From an uncultured Aquincola sp. (GTDB taxonomy: Bacteria; Pseudomonadota; Gammaproteobacteria; Burkholderiales; Burkholderiaceae): 21,246 nt of DNA. The first letter of the stretch is position 1, and each line of letters opens with the position of its first letter. Below are positions 1 through 6,826 of this stretch, in pieces. The stretch spans positions 1-21,246 of the forward strand of contig CAKZXL010000768.1 in NCBI GenBank assembly GCA_937883885.1. The letters run 5' to 3'. A model generated the notes under the pieces. That model ran no database searches and had not been told where the DNA came from. It was given only the letters and a program-made list of their open reading frames with translations. The position numbers were made by a program, and so were the translations under genes.

Positions 1-799
1 CTTCATCGATGCGCTGCACACCGGCGCGGCGGGCCACGTCTTGGGCGGCCTGCAGCGCGGCGGCCTGCTGCTCGGGGCTCAGCTCGGCCGGTGCGCGGCG
101 GGCCTGGCCATGGTCCAGCTGCAGGCCGGCCAGCTTCCAGCCGATGGTGCCGTTGCGCAGCGCCGCCACCGGGTTGGGCAGGCCGGCATTCACCAGCGAT
201 TGCGTGCCGATGATGCTGCGGGTGCGGCCCGCGCAGTTGACGATCACCCGCGTGGCCGGGTCGGGCGCCAGCGCCCGCGCGCGCAGCACCAGCTCGGCGC
301 CCGGCACGCTGGTGGCGGTGGGGATGCTCATCGTCTGGTATTCGTCGAAGCGGCGGGCGTCCAGCACCACCACGTCGGCCTTCGCGTCCAGCAGGGCCTT
401 CACTTCCCCGGCGGCCAGCGAGGGCGTGTGGCGCTCGGCCTCCACCAGTTCGCCGAAGCTCTTGCTGGGCACGTTGACGTCGCGGAACAGCTCGCCGCCG
501 GCTTCGCGCCAGCCGGCCAGGCCGCCGGCCAGCAGGCGCACGTCGGTATAGCCCAGTGCCTGCAGACCCGCCGCGGCCCGCTCGGCCAGGCCTTCGCCAT
601 CGTCGTACACCACGATGGGCGTGTCGCGCCGCGGGATGCGGCCATAAGCCTCCAGCTCCAGCTTGGACAGCGGCAGGTTGGCCGCCCACAGCGGATGCGC
701 CTGGGCATACGGGTCTTCTTCGCGCACGTCGAGCAGCGCGATCTCTCGGCGGGCCAACAGCTGGGCGCGCACGTCGGCGGGGGTGGCTTGAAGGGTCAT
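1..799 (-). CDS. Multidomain rhodanese-like sulfurtransferase (3' part beyond window)
   Basis: The frame is open from the ATG at 799 to the window edge, giving 266 codons without a stop, so the C-terminus is missing. Two rhodanese-like domains are visible. The first (about residues 1-107) has the usual LLDVRE strand and the LLAGGLAGW end, but its active-site loop reads VVYDDGEG and has no cysteine. The second (about 115-230) keeps the active-site loop CAGRTRS, with Cys189 as the persulfide carrier. Rhodaneses move sulfane sulfur between thiols, cyanide or sulfite in the cytoplasm. Family members with this layout often have four domains and about 530 residues, so about half may lie outside. 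The gene is 19 bp downstream of the thiol dioxygenase gene and is almost certainly co-transcribed with it, consistent with handling sulfur released from organic thiols. Family assignment is firm; the substrate is unknown. Confidence 0.88.
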   Translation of the reverse strand, partial: MTLQATPADVRAQLLARREIALLDVREEDPYAQAHPLWAANLPLSKLELEAYGRIPRRDTPIVVYDDGEGLAERAAAGLQALGYTDVRLLAGGLAGWREAGGELFRDVNVPSKSFGELVEAERHTPSLAAGEVKALLDAKADVVVLDARRFDEYQTMSIPTATSVPGAELVLRARALAPDPATRVIVNCAGRTRSIIGTQSLVNAGLPNPVAALRNGTIGWKLAGLQLDHGQARRAPAELSPEQQAAALQAAQDVARRAGVQRIDE

Positions 800-818
800 T
801 CGGCTTGTCTAGACAGGT

Positions 819-1382
819 TCAAACGGTGGGCACCGGCGAATAGCCGGAGACGAAGCGCTGCCGGCTGCCGTCCAGGCCATAGGTGGCCCGCTCGATGCGG
901 CCGATGTCGGCGCCGTACACATGGATGCTGATGGACACCTGGTCGTCGAAGGCATTGACCACGCGGTGGATGTCGCCCACGCGGGGCGACACCGCCTCCA
1001 CCTGGCCGGGCTCCAGCCGTTGCGGCGGGCCGGCTTCCACCAGCGTGTGCGGCCCGGCGAAGCGGTAGCCCTGCGAAAACTCGGCGCCGCGCAGCATGCC
1101 GATCAGGCCCCACACGGTGTGGTCGTGAATGGGCGTGGACTGGCCGGGCCCCCACACGAAGCTCACCACCGAGAAGCGGCCCTGCGCATCCACGTGCAGC
1201 GGGTACTGGCGGTAGCGCTCGCCCGGCACCGCATAGGCGGCAGGCAGCCAGCGGTCGTCGGCCACCAGGCGGCCCAGCAGGCGGCCCGCTTCATCGAGCA
1301 GGCGCGGCTCTGGCGGGGCCTGCGCGACCAGCGCCTCCAGCGACTGGATGAAAGCGCGGAAAGCTGGGGCTTCAACGTGCAT
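819..1382 (-). CDS. Thiol dioxygenase, cysteine / 3-mercaptopropionate dioxygenase family (Gln-type)
   Basis: A 187-residue cupin enzyme of the cysteine dioxygenase type I family, which uses Fe(II) and O2 to oxidise a thiol to a sulfinate in the cytoplasm. The iron ligands are His86 and His88 in STPIHDH and His139 in GDIHRVVN. The Ser-His-Tyr outer-sphere triad is Ser152, His154 and Tyr156 in SIHVYG. In mammalian cysteine dioxygenase an arginine (Arg60) binds the cysteine carboxylate; by hand alignment this position is Gln59 here (RYRQYPL), and Arg165 lies 11 residues after the triad histidine. Those are the marks of the bacterial Gln-type enzymes that prefer 3-mercaptopropionate to cysteine. 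The ATG at 1382 is preceded by an AGGAG ribosome site. The gene sits between the acyl-CoA dehydrogenase-like gene and the rhodanese gene. Family is firm; the 3-mercaptopropionate preference is an inference. Confidence 0.92.
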   Translation of the reverse strand: MHVEAPAFRAFIQSLEALVAQAPPEPRLLDEAGRLLGRLVADDRWLPAAYAVPGERYRQYPLHVDAQGRFSVVSFVWGPGQSTPIHDHTVWGLIGMLRGAEFSQGYRFAGPHTLVEAGPPQRLEPGQVEAVSPRVGDIHRVVNAFDDQVSISIHVYGADIGRIERATYGLDGSRQRFVSGYSPVPTV

Positions 1383-1436
1383 GGCGAACTCCTGGCAACG
1401 GCACGGCCACCGAATGGTGCCTCAAATCCTTCAGCC

Positions 1437-2642
1437 TCATGCCGCACCGCCCTCGAAGGCGCGCTGGCCGGCCTGCTGCAGGATGCTGTCGTTCTGCGGC
1501 GTGTGGATGCGGCTGCACAGCACGTCGCGGTGGTGCCGCTCCAGCGGGTTGCGGCGCGCCAGGCCGTGGTTGCCGCTGAGTTCCAGCGCAATGTCCACCA
1601 CCCGGATGGCGTTGCGCGACAGGCTGTACTTGGCCAGGCCGCTGTCGGCCACCCGCGGCGGGTGGCCGGCGTCGGTGGCCCGCACCAGTTGGTCGAGCAA
1701 CGCATCGTTGGCCCACAGCAGGGCTTCGATCTCGCCCACCTGCTCGCGCACCCGGGGCAGCGTGGCCAGCGGTGCGCCCAGGCTGCCCGGCGCGCGCTGC
1801 TCCAGGAAGTCCAGCAGCCAGCCGCGGGCGGCACGGGCCACGCCGTCGTACAGCGCGCCCAGCAGCACGATCATCCAGGCGTACTGGTCGTCGTCGGGGC
1901 CGGCCGCCCACTCGGCGGGTTCGCGCAGGTCCACCGCATGGTCGGCCGGCAGCAGCACGTCGGTGAACACCACTTCATGGCTGCCCGAGGCCCGCAGGCC
2001 CAGGTGGTCCCAGCTCTCGATCACGCGGATGCCCGGCGCCTCGCGCGGGACCAGGAACACGCCGACGCGGGGCTGCGGCTCGTCGGTGCGGCCCCACACC
2101 GCCAGCCAGCGCAGCGCCGGAATGCCGGTGGTGTAGAGCTTGTGGCCGCTGAGGCGCCAGCCCTCGGGCGTGCGGCGGGCCACGGTGCCGGGCAGGCCGC
2201 CGCGGGCGGGCGAGCCCAGTTGCGGCTCCACCCGCAGCGAATTGGCCAGCGCACCTTCGGCCACCGCGCTGCGCAGCACCGCTTCGCGCAGGGGGGCGGG
2301 CCAGCGGCTGTCGGGCCGGGTGATGCTGCGGTGGATCAGGAAGGTCATCGTGAGCACCAGCGCCGTCGCCGGCTCGCCGCGGGCCACCGCGCCCACGATG
2401 CGGCGTGCGGTGGCCAGGTTGGCGCCCCCACCGCCCAGCGCCACCGGCACCACCGAGGCCACCAGGCCGTGGCGCTGCAGCTCGGCGAAGTTGGCATGCG
2501 GAAAGCGGGCCTCGCGGTCATGGTCGGCCGCGGTGGCGGCAAAGCGCTGGGTCAGCCGGGCCAGCACCGCACCCAGCTCGTCGGGGTGGGCGGGCGCGGG
2601 CGGCGCACTGCGGGCGGGCGTGGCCGCCAAAGAACTGCTCAT
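1437..2642 (-). CDS. Acyl-CoA dehydrogenase-fold flavoprotein, DszC/SfnB-like
   Basis: A 401-residue protein starting MSSSLAATP; the ATG at 2642 has a GAAGGAG ribosome site at 2651-2657. The frame stays open upstream to 2771, but that stretch overlaps the promoter region and is not conserved-looking. Acyl-CoA dehydrogenase features are the N-terminal helical region, a middle beta domain (LSGHKLYTTGIP, then HLGLRASGSHEVVFTDV) and a C-terminal helical domain ending near GNHGLARRNPLERHHRD. The short middle domain and organosulfur neighbourhood fit the flavin-dependent monooxygenase branch (DszC, SfnB) rather than fatty-acid oxidation. Another possibility is a desulfinase: in 3-mercaptopropionate catabolism an acyl-CoA dehydrogenase homologue removes sulfite from 3-sulfinopropionyl-CoA, and a Gln-type thiol dioxygenase is the next gene. 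It is the first gene of the leftward operon. Fold is firm; reaction is uncertain. Confidence 0.85.
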   Translation of the reverse strand: MSSSLAATPARSAPPAPAHPDELGAVLARLTQRFAATAADHDREARFPHANFAELQRHGLVASVVPVALGGGGANLATARRIVGAVARGEPATALVLTMTFLIHRSITRPDSRWPAPLREAVLRSAVAEGALANSLRVEPQLGSPARGGLPGTVARRTPEGWRLSGHKLYTTGIPALRWLAVWGRTDEPQPRVGVFLVPREAPGIRVIESWDHLGLRASGSHEVVFTDVLLPADHAVDLREPAEWAAGPDDDQYAWMIVLLGALYDGVARAARGWLLDFLEQRAPGSLGAPLATLPRVREQVGEIEALLWANDALLDQLVRATDAGHPPRVADSGLAKYSLSRNAIRVVDIALELSGNHGLARRNPLERHHRDVLCSRIHTPQNDSILQQAGQRAFEGGAA

Positions 2643-2818
2643 CGCGCGGGCTCCTTCATCCGGGGCTTGCAGCCTAGGCGCCGCCACGCCGCAAGGGAAA
2701 CAAGCAAAACGCATAGACAACTTCGTTTTGCTTCGTTGGACCTGGGCGCCTGGCCGCTTAGCGTGCCGCACCGGCCTTGCTGCATCGGCAGGCCTTCAGC
2801 TGTTGTGAGGGAACACGC
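2643..2818. promoter_or_regulatory. Divergent promoter region of the two organosulfur operons
   Basis: This 176-bp gap separates the leftward acyl-CoA dehydrogenase operon from the rightward monooxygenase/ABC operon and must hold both promoters. Its centre is A/T-rich compared with its surroundings and contains the inverted repeat at 2702-2733. I could not pick convincing -35/-10 pairs in either direction. A LysR-type sulfur regulator (CysB/Cbl/SsuR class) is a reasonable guess for the controlling protein, but no regulator gene is in the window. Confidence 0.6.
2702..2733. promoter_or_regulatory. Perfect 10-bp inverted repeat, probable operator
   Basis: The arms AAGCAAAACG (2702-2711) and CGTTTTGCTT (2724-2733) are exact reverse complements separated by 12 bp. 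The right arm overlaps two copies of CTTCGTT (2721-2727 and 2731-2737) spaced 10 bp apart, about one helical turn. Position between divergent operons and A/T-rich composition suggest a regulator binding site rather than a terminator. A related arrangement occurs at 9421-9443. Confidence 0.6.
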
Positions 2819-3916
2819 ATGAGCATCGAATTCATCGGCATGATCCAGAGCCAGAAGGTCTCGGAGATCCATGCCGCCAGCGGCCCGGCCATCGACCGCG
2901 ACTACGTCAAGGCCTTCGCGCAAGCGCATGAGGCGGCAGGATTCGACCGCATCCTGGTACCGCACCATTCCACCGGCCCCAGCGCCACGCTCACCATCAG
3001 CTATGCGGCAGCGCACACCGAGCGCGTGCACTTCATGCTGGCGCACCGCCCGGGCTTCACGGTGCCCACGCTGGCGGCGCGGCAGATTGCTTCGCTCGAC
3101 CAGTTCAGCGGCGGGCGGCTGGGTGTGCACTTCATCTCCGGCGGCTCCGACGCCGAGCAGCGCCGCGATGGCGACTACCTGGACCACGACCAGCGCTACG
3201 AGCGCACCGACGAATACCTGACCCTGCTGCGCCGGCTGTGGACCAGCGACCAGCCCTTCGACCACGAAGGCAAGCACTACCGCTTCGAGGCCGGCTTCTC
3301 AGAAGTCAAGCCGCTGCAAAAGCCGCATGTGCCCATCTACTTCGGCGGCGCCAGCGAAGCCGCGCTGCCGGTGGCCGGCAAGCATGCCGACGTGTATGCG
3401 CTGTGGGGCGAGTCGCTGGACCAGGTCAAGGAACTGACCACCCGCGTGAAGGCCGAGGCCGCGCGCCATGGCCGCACGGTGCGCTTCTCGGTCTCCTTCC
3501 GGCCCATCCTGGCCGCGACGGAAGACGCCGCCTGGGCGCGGGCCGAAGGCATCCTGGCCCGCACCCGCCAGCTGCGGCAGGAAGCCGGCTACAGCCGCGG
3601 CGGCCCGCAGCAAAGCGAAGGCGCACGCCGGCTGCTGGCCGCGGCCGCGCAAGGCACGAGGGTGGACAAACGGCTGTGGACCGCCATTGCGCAGGAAACC
3701 GGCGCGCGCTCCAACAGCACCGCGCTGGTGGGCACGCCCGAGCAGGTGGCCGAGGCCCTGCTGGATTACTACGACCTGGGCGTCACCACCTTCCTGATCC
3801 GCGGCTTCGACCCGCTGGAAGACGCGATCGACTATGGCCGCGAGCTGATTCCGCGCACCCGCGCGCTGGTGGCCGAGCGCCTGGCCGCCCGCCAAGCCGC
3901 GCCGCTGGCCGCCTGA
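2819..3916 (+). CDS. SsuD-like FMNH2-dependent monooxygenase (luciferase-like family)
   Basis: A 365-residue bacterial luciferase-like (LLM) flavin monooxygenase. The start at 2819 follows a GAGGGA ribosome site; a longer frame begins at 2777 but has no such site. SsuD-like traits include the FISGGSDAEQRRDGDYLDH segment (about 105-123), ARQIASLDQFSGGR (87-100), PIYFGGAS (172-179) and ALVGTPEQVAEAL near 302-314. SsuD cleaves alkanesulfonates to an aldehyde and sulfite using FMNH2 from a separate reductase. By hand alignment, several catalytic residues of E. coli SsuD differ: the Cys54 position is Gly53, the Arg226/His228 pair falls in SFRPI, and Tyr331 becomes Phe330. It therefore probably acts on another organosulfur substrate than simple alkanesulfonates. 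It heads the rightward operon and is followed by the ABC transporter 11 bp downstream. Confidence 0.88.
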   Translation: MSIEFIGMIQSQKVSEIHAASGPAIDRDYVKAFAQAHEAAGFDRILVPHHSTGPSATLTISYAAAHTERVHFMLAHRPGFTVPTLAARQIASLDQFSGGRLGVHFISGGSDAEQRRDGDYLDHDQRYERTDEYLTLLRRLWTSDQPFDHEGKHYRFEAGFSEVKPLQKPHVPIYFGGASEAALPVAGKHADVYALWGESLDQVKELTTRVKAEAARHGRTVRFSVSFRPILAATEDAAWARAEGILARTRQLRQEAGYSRGGPQQSEGARRLLAAAAQGTRVDKRLWTAIAQETGARSNSTALVGTPEQVAEALLDYYDLGVTTFLIRGFDPLEDAIDYGRELIPRTRALVAERLAARQAAPLAA

Positions 3917-3927
3917 AGGAGCCTGCG

Positions 3928-4923
3928 ATGACCAGACTCTCACGCCGCAGCCTGCTGCGCGCCGCCGGTGCCGCCGCCGTGGTCGGCCCGGTCGGCATCG
4001 CCACCACCGGTGCGCTGGCGCAGCCGCGCAAGCTCACCTTCGCCTGGAATGCCAATGCCTTCTGCCTGTCGCCCGTGGTGGTGGCGCAGGAACTGGGCTA
4101 CTTCGAGCGCAACGGGGTAGTGGTTGACCTGATCAACTACACCGGCAGCACCGACCAGTTGCTGGAATCGCTGGCCACCGGCAAGGCCGATGCGGCGGTG
4201 GGCATGATCCACCGCTGGCTCAAGCCGCTGGAAGCCGGCTTCGACGTCAAGCTGATCGGCAGCTCGCACGGCGGTTGCGTGCGGCTGATCGGCGCCAAGG
4301 CCACCGGCGCCACCACGCTGCAAAGCCTGAAGGGCAAGACCATCGGCGTGCCCGACCTGGCCGCGCCGGGCAAGAACTTCTTTTCCATCCTGCTGGCCAA
4401 GAACGGCATCGACCCCGACAAGGACGTGACCTGGCGCCAGTACCCGGCCGACCTGCTGGGCGTGGCGGTGGACAAGGGCGAGATCCAGGCCATCGCCGAC
4501 GGCGACCCCAACCTGTACCTGCTGGAAAAGCGCAAGCCCGGCCAGTACACCGAGATCGCCAGCAACCTGAGCGGCGAATACAAGGACAAGGTGTGCTGCA
4601 TCGTCGGCGCCCGCGGCGAGCTGGTGCGCAAGGAGCGGCCGGTGGCCGCCGGCGTGGCGCGCGCCATCGTGCAGGCTTCGGACTATGTGGCCGACAACCC
4701 GAACGAATCGGCCAAGCTGTTCGCCAAGTACTCGCCCAAGGTGCCGGTGGACGACCTGCGCGCGCTGCTGGGCACGCTGACGCACCGCCACCACCCGATG
4801 GGCGGCGACTTCCTGAAGGAGATCGAGTTCTACGCCCGCGACTTCCGTTCGGTGGGCGTGCTCAAGCAGAGCACCGACCCCGTGCGCCTGGCCAAGCATG
4901 TGTATGCCGATGTGCTCGGCTGA
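3928..4923 (+). CDS. ABC transporter substrate-binding protein, SsuA/TauA-like
   Basis: A 331-residue periplasmic binding protein of the sulfonate/taurine/nitrate (NMT1/SsuA) class. The N-terminus carries a twin-arginine-type signal (SRRSLL at residues 5-10, then a hydrophobic stretch, cleavage probably after ALA at 29-31), as is common for such proteins in this group. The mature part shows the typical start KLTFAWNANAFCLSPVVVA, an aromatic ligand-loop region, and KGKTIGVPDLAAPGK (about 136-150). It would capture a sulfonate-like anion and deliver it to the permease encoded 12 bp downstream. The gene begins 11 bp after the SsuD-like gene, with a GAAGGA ribosome site at 3915-3920. The specific ligand cannot be read from sequence; nitrate- or thiamine-precursor-like ligands are less likely given the neighbours. 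Confidence 0.88.
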   Translation: MTRLSRRSLLRAAGAAAVVGPVGIATTGALAQPRKLTFAWNANAFCLSPVVVAQELGYFERNGVVVDLINYTGSTDQLLESLATGKADAAVGMIHRWLKPLEAGFDVKLIGSSHGGCVRLIGAKATGATTLQSLKGKTIGVPDLAAPGKNFFSILLAKNGIDPDKDVTWRQYPADLLGVAVDKGEIQAIADGDPNLYLLEKRKPGQYTEIASNLSGEYKDKVCCIVGARGELVRKERPVAAGVARAIVQASDYVADNPNESAKLFAKYSPKVPVDDLRALLGTLTHRHHPMGGDFLKEIEFYARDFRSVGVLKQSTDPVRLAKHVYADVLG

Positions 4924-4935
4924 CCGGAGGCTGCG

Positions 4936-5988
4936 ATGACCAGCACATCAGCACCGCCCTTGCAGGCGCAGCGTGCGCCGGCATCAACGGCCGCCACGCG
5001 CCGGGCCGGCCTGCCCAGCGCCAGCTTTTGGCCGCTGGGCCTGCTGGCCGCGGCCGCCTGGGCCGGCGTGGGCGCGCTCACCCTGCTGCTGCCCAACCGG
5101 GTGGAAGGCTTCACCGAATGGGTCTACACCCGCGAATTTGGTCTGGTGGCGCTGGCCGTGGCCGCGCTGCTGGCGGCGGTGGCGGTGCTGGCGCCGCTGG
5201 CCGGACGCTTTGGCCGCGCGGTGCAGGCCACGCTGCGGCCCAGCGGCGCCTGGCTGGTGGCGCTGGCCTTGATCTTCGGCGCCTGGGAGCTGTTCACCGC
5301 CAAGCTGGGCTGGTTGCCCACACCCTTCTTCGCACCGCCCACCGCGCTGGCCGAGGTCTACACCGACGACTGGCGGCGCCTGGGCGACAGCGCCTTCAAC
5401 TCGGTCAAGCTGCTGGCCTTCGGCGTGGCCTGGGGCGCCAGCGTGGGCTTCCTGGTCGGTGTGGCGATGGGCTGGTCGCGGCTGGTGGGCTACTGGGCGC
5501 ACCCGGTCATCCGCTTCCTGGGGCCGGTGCCGGCTTCGGCGCTGCTGCCGCTGGCCTTCTTCGTGTTTCCGTCCAGCTATGCGGCGGCCATCTTCCTGAT
5601 TGCGCTGGCCACCGGCTTTCCGGTGGCGGTGCTGACCTGGTCGGGCGTGGCCGGCGTCAATCGCCAGTACTACGACGTGGCGCGCACGCTGGGCGCCTCG
5701 CCGCTGTTCCTGGTGCTGCGGGTGGCCATTCCGGCGGCACTGCCGCAGGTGTTCGTGGGCCTGTTCATGGGCCTGGGCGGCGCGTTTTCCATCCTGGTCA
5801 CGGCCGAGATGATGGGCGTGAAGTCGGGCCTGGGCTGGTACCTCACCTGGGCGCAGGGCTGGGCCTCGTACAGCAACATGTACGCGGCCCTGATCGTGAT
5901 GGCGGTGGTCTGCTCGGGCCTGATCACGCTGCTGTTCGCGGTACGCGATCGCGTGCTGTCGTGGCAGAAGGGGACGGTCAAGTGGTGA
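4936..5988 (+). CDS. ABC transporter permease, SsuC/TauC-like, with N-terminal extension
   Basis: A 350-residue inner-membrane permease of the BPD_transp_1 family. The core (from about residue 100) matches SsuC/TauC: a first helix ALIFGAWELF, the FFAPPTALAEV segment, and the ATPase-coupling EAA loop at about 245-275 (YYDVARTLGAS, then VAIPAALPQVF). SsuC-type permeases are usually about 260 residues; the extra 90 residues at the front contain two further probable membrane segments, about 32-52 and 66-89. The gene follows the binding protein by 12 bp with a GGAGG ribosome site. The stop codon is embedded in the start of a GC-rich inverted repeat (5987-6021) that separates it from the ATPase gene. 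Assignment as a sulfonate-type permease is strong; the role of the extension is unknown. Confidence 0.88.
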   Translation: MTSTSAPPLQAQRAPASTAATRRAGLPSASFWPLGLLAAAAWAGVGALTLLLPNRVEGFTEWVYTREFGLVALAVAALLAAVAVLAPLAGRFGRAVQATLRPSGAWLVALALIFGAWELFTAKLGWLPTPFFAPPTALAEVYTDDWRRLGDSAFNSVKLLAFGVAWGASVGFLVGVAMGWSRLVGYWAHPVIRFLGPVPASALLPLAFFVFPSSYAAAIFLIALATGFPVAVLTWSGVAGVNRQYYDVARTLGASPLFLVLRVAIPAALPQVFVGLFMGLGGAFSILVTAEMMGVKSGLGWYLTWAQGWASYSNMYAALIVMAVVCSGLITLLFAVRDRVLSWQKGTVKW

Positions 5989-6021
5989 GCGCCGCCGCCC
6001 GGCCGCCCGAAGGCGGCGCTC
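5987..6021. repeat. GC-rich perfect inverted repeat after the permease gene
   Basis: GAGCGCCGCC (5987-5996) and GGCGGCGCTC (6012-6021) are exact reverse complements around a 15-bp loop. The left arm overlaps the permease stop codon. There is no T-run after it, so it is not a textbook rho-independent terminator; an mRNA-stabilising or processing hairpin within the operon is more likely. Confidence 0.6.
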
Positions 6022-6022
6022 T

Positions 6023-6056
6023 TCCCTCCCGGAGGGATCCCGCGCAGCGGGAGGGA
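6023..6056 (+). promoter_or_regulatory. Nested stem-loops covering the ATPase ribosome-binding site
   Basis: Two structures are possible. One long hairpin pairs TCCCTCCCG (6023-6031) with CGGGAGGGA (6048-6056). Alternatively two short hairpins form: TCCCTC/GAGGGA (6023-6028 with 6032-6037, 3-nt loop) and TCCCGC/GCGGGA (6038-6043 with 6047-6052, 3-nt loop). The purine-rich GGGAGGGAG at 6049-6057 is the ribosome site for the ATPase ATG at 6062, so both folds would hide much of it. It may equally be a copy of a dispersed palindromic intergenic repeat. Confidence 0.5.
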
Positions 6057-6061
6057 GCCCC

Positions 6062-6817
6062 ATGACCTCTTGTATAGACATCCGCGCCGTCAGCCACCGC
6101 TTCGAGCTGCCCGCCGGCCCGCTGCCGGTGTTGCAGGACATCGACCTGACCATCCAGCCCGGTGAGTTCGTCGCGCTGCTGGGCCCCAGTGGTTGCGGCA
6201 AGAGCACCTTGCTGCGGCTGGTGGCCGGGCTGGAACCGGCCACCCAGGGCACGCTGCTGCAGGACGGCCAGGCCATCGCCCGGCCCGACCCTTCGCGCAT
6301 CGTCGTGTTCCAGGACCCGACGCTCTACCCCTGGCGCACCGTGTGGCAGAACGTGGCGCTGGGCCTGCAGGCCCGCGGCCTGCTGAAGCTGCGCCGCCAC
6401 CGGGTGGACGAGGCGCTGGCGCTGGTGGGCCTGCGCGACTTTGCCGATGCCTATCCGCACCAGCTGTCGGGTGGCATGGCGCAGCGGGTGGCGCTGGCCC
6501 GGGCGCTGGTCAACGACCCGCAGTTGCTGGTGCTGGACGAACCCCTGGGCAAGCTCGATTCCCTCACCCGGCTGACGATGCAAAGCGAGCTGGTGGCCTT
6601 GTGGCAACGCGCCGGCTTCTCGGCGCTGCTGGTCACGCACGACGTGGAGGAAGCGCTCTTCATGGCCCAGCGCGTGATCGTGTTCAGCGACCGGCCGGCA
6701 CGCATCGTGGCCGACATCGCCAACCCCTTGCCCTACCCGCGCCACCGCGGCCACCCCGAGCTGGCGGCGCTGCGCCACCAGGCCCTGCGGCTGCTGGGCC
6801 TGGATGCCACCTGGTAG
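6062..6817 (+). CDS. ABC transporter ATPase, SsuB/TauB-like
   Basis: A 251-residue cytoplasmic ATPase powering the sulfonate-type importer. All nucleotide-binding elements are present: Walker [10 protein letters not shown] (41-49), Q-loop Gln84 in [10 protein letters not shown], signature LSGGM (135-139), Walker B LLVLDEP (155-161), D-loop GKLD and H-loop His193 in VTHD. The [16 protein letters not shown] segment is characteristic of the SsuB/TauB/NrtD group. Unlike the other genes of this operon it is separated from its upstream neighbour by 73 bp of hairpin-forming DNA, which may set its expression apart from the permease. The cytochrome gene follows after 9 bp. Confidence 0.93.
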   Translation: MTSCIDIRAVSHRFELPAGPLPVLQDIDLTIQPGEFVALLGPSGCGKSTLLRLVAGLEPATQGTLLQDGQAIARPDPSRIVVFQDPTLYPWRTVWQNVALGLQARGLLKLRRHRVDEALALVGLRDFADAYPHQLSGGMAQRVALARALVNDPQLLVLDEPLGKLDSLTRLTMQSELVALWQRAGFSALLVTHDVEEALFMAQRVIVFSDRPARIVADIANPLPYPRHRGHPELAALRHQALRLLGLDATW

Positions 6818-6826
6818 CGGGCGGCG

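Noticed and set aside
921..2822. Long open frame on the + strand opposite the dioxygenase and acyl-CoA dehydrogenase genes
   Set aside because: It is antisense to two recognisable genes, and its His/Gln/Gly/Arg-rich product matches no family; GC-rich codon bias keeps such frames open.
6012..6056. Rho-independent terminator ending the operon after the permease
   Set aside because: The hairpins lack a following T-run, and the ATPase, which the importer needs, lies directly downstream.
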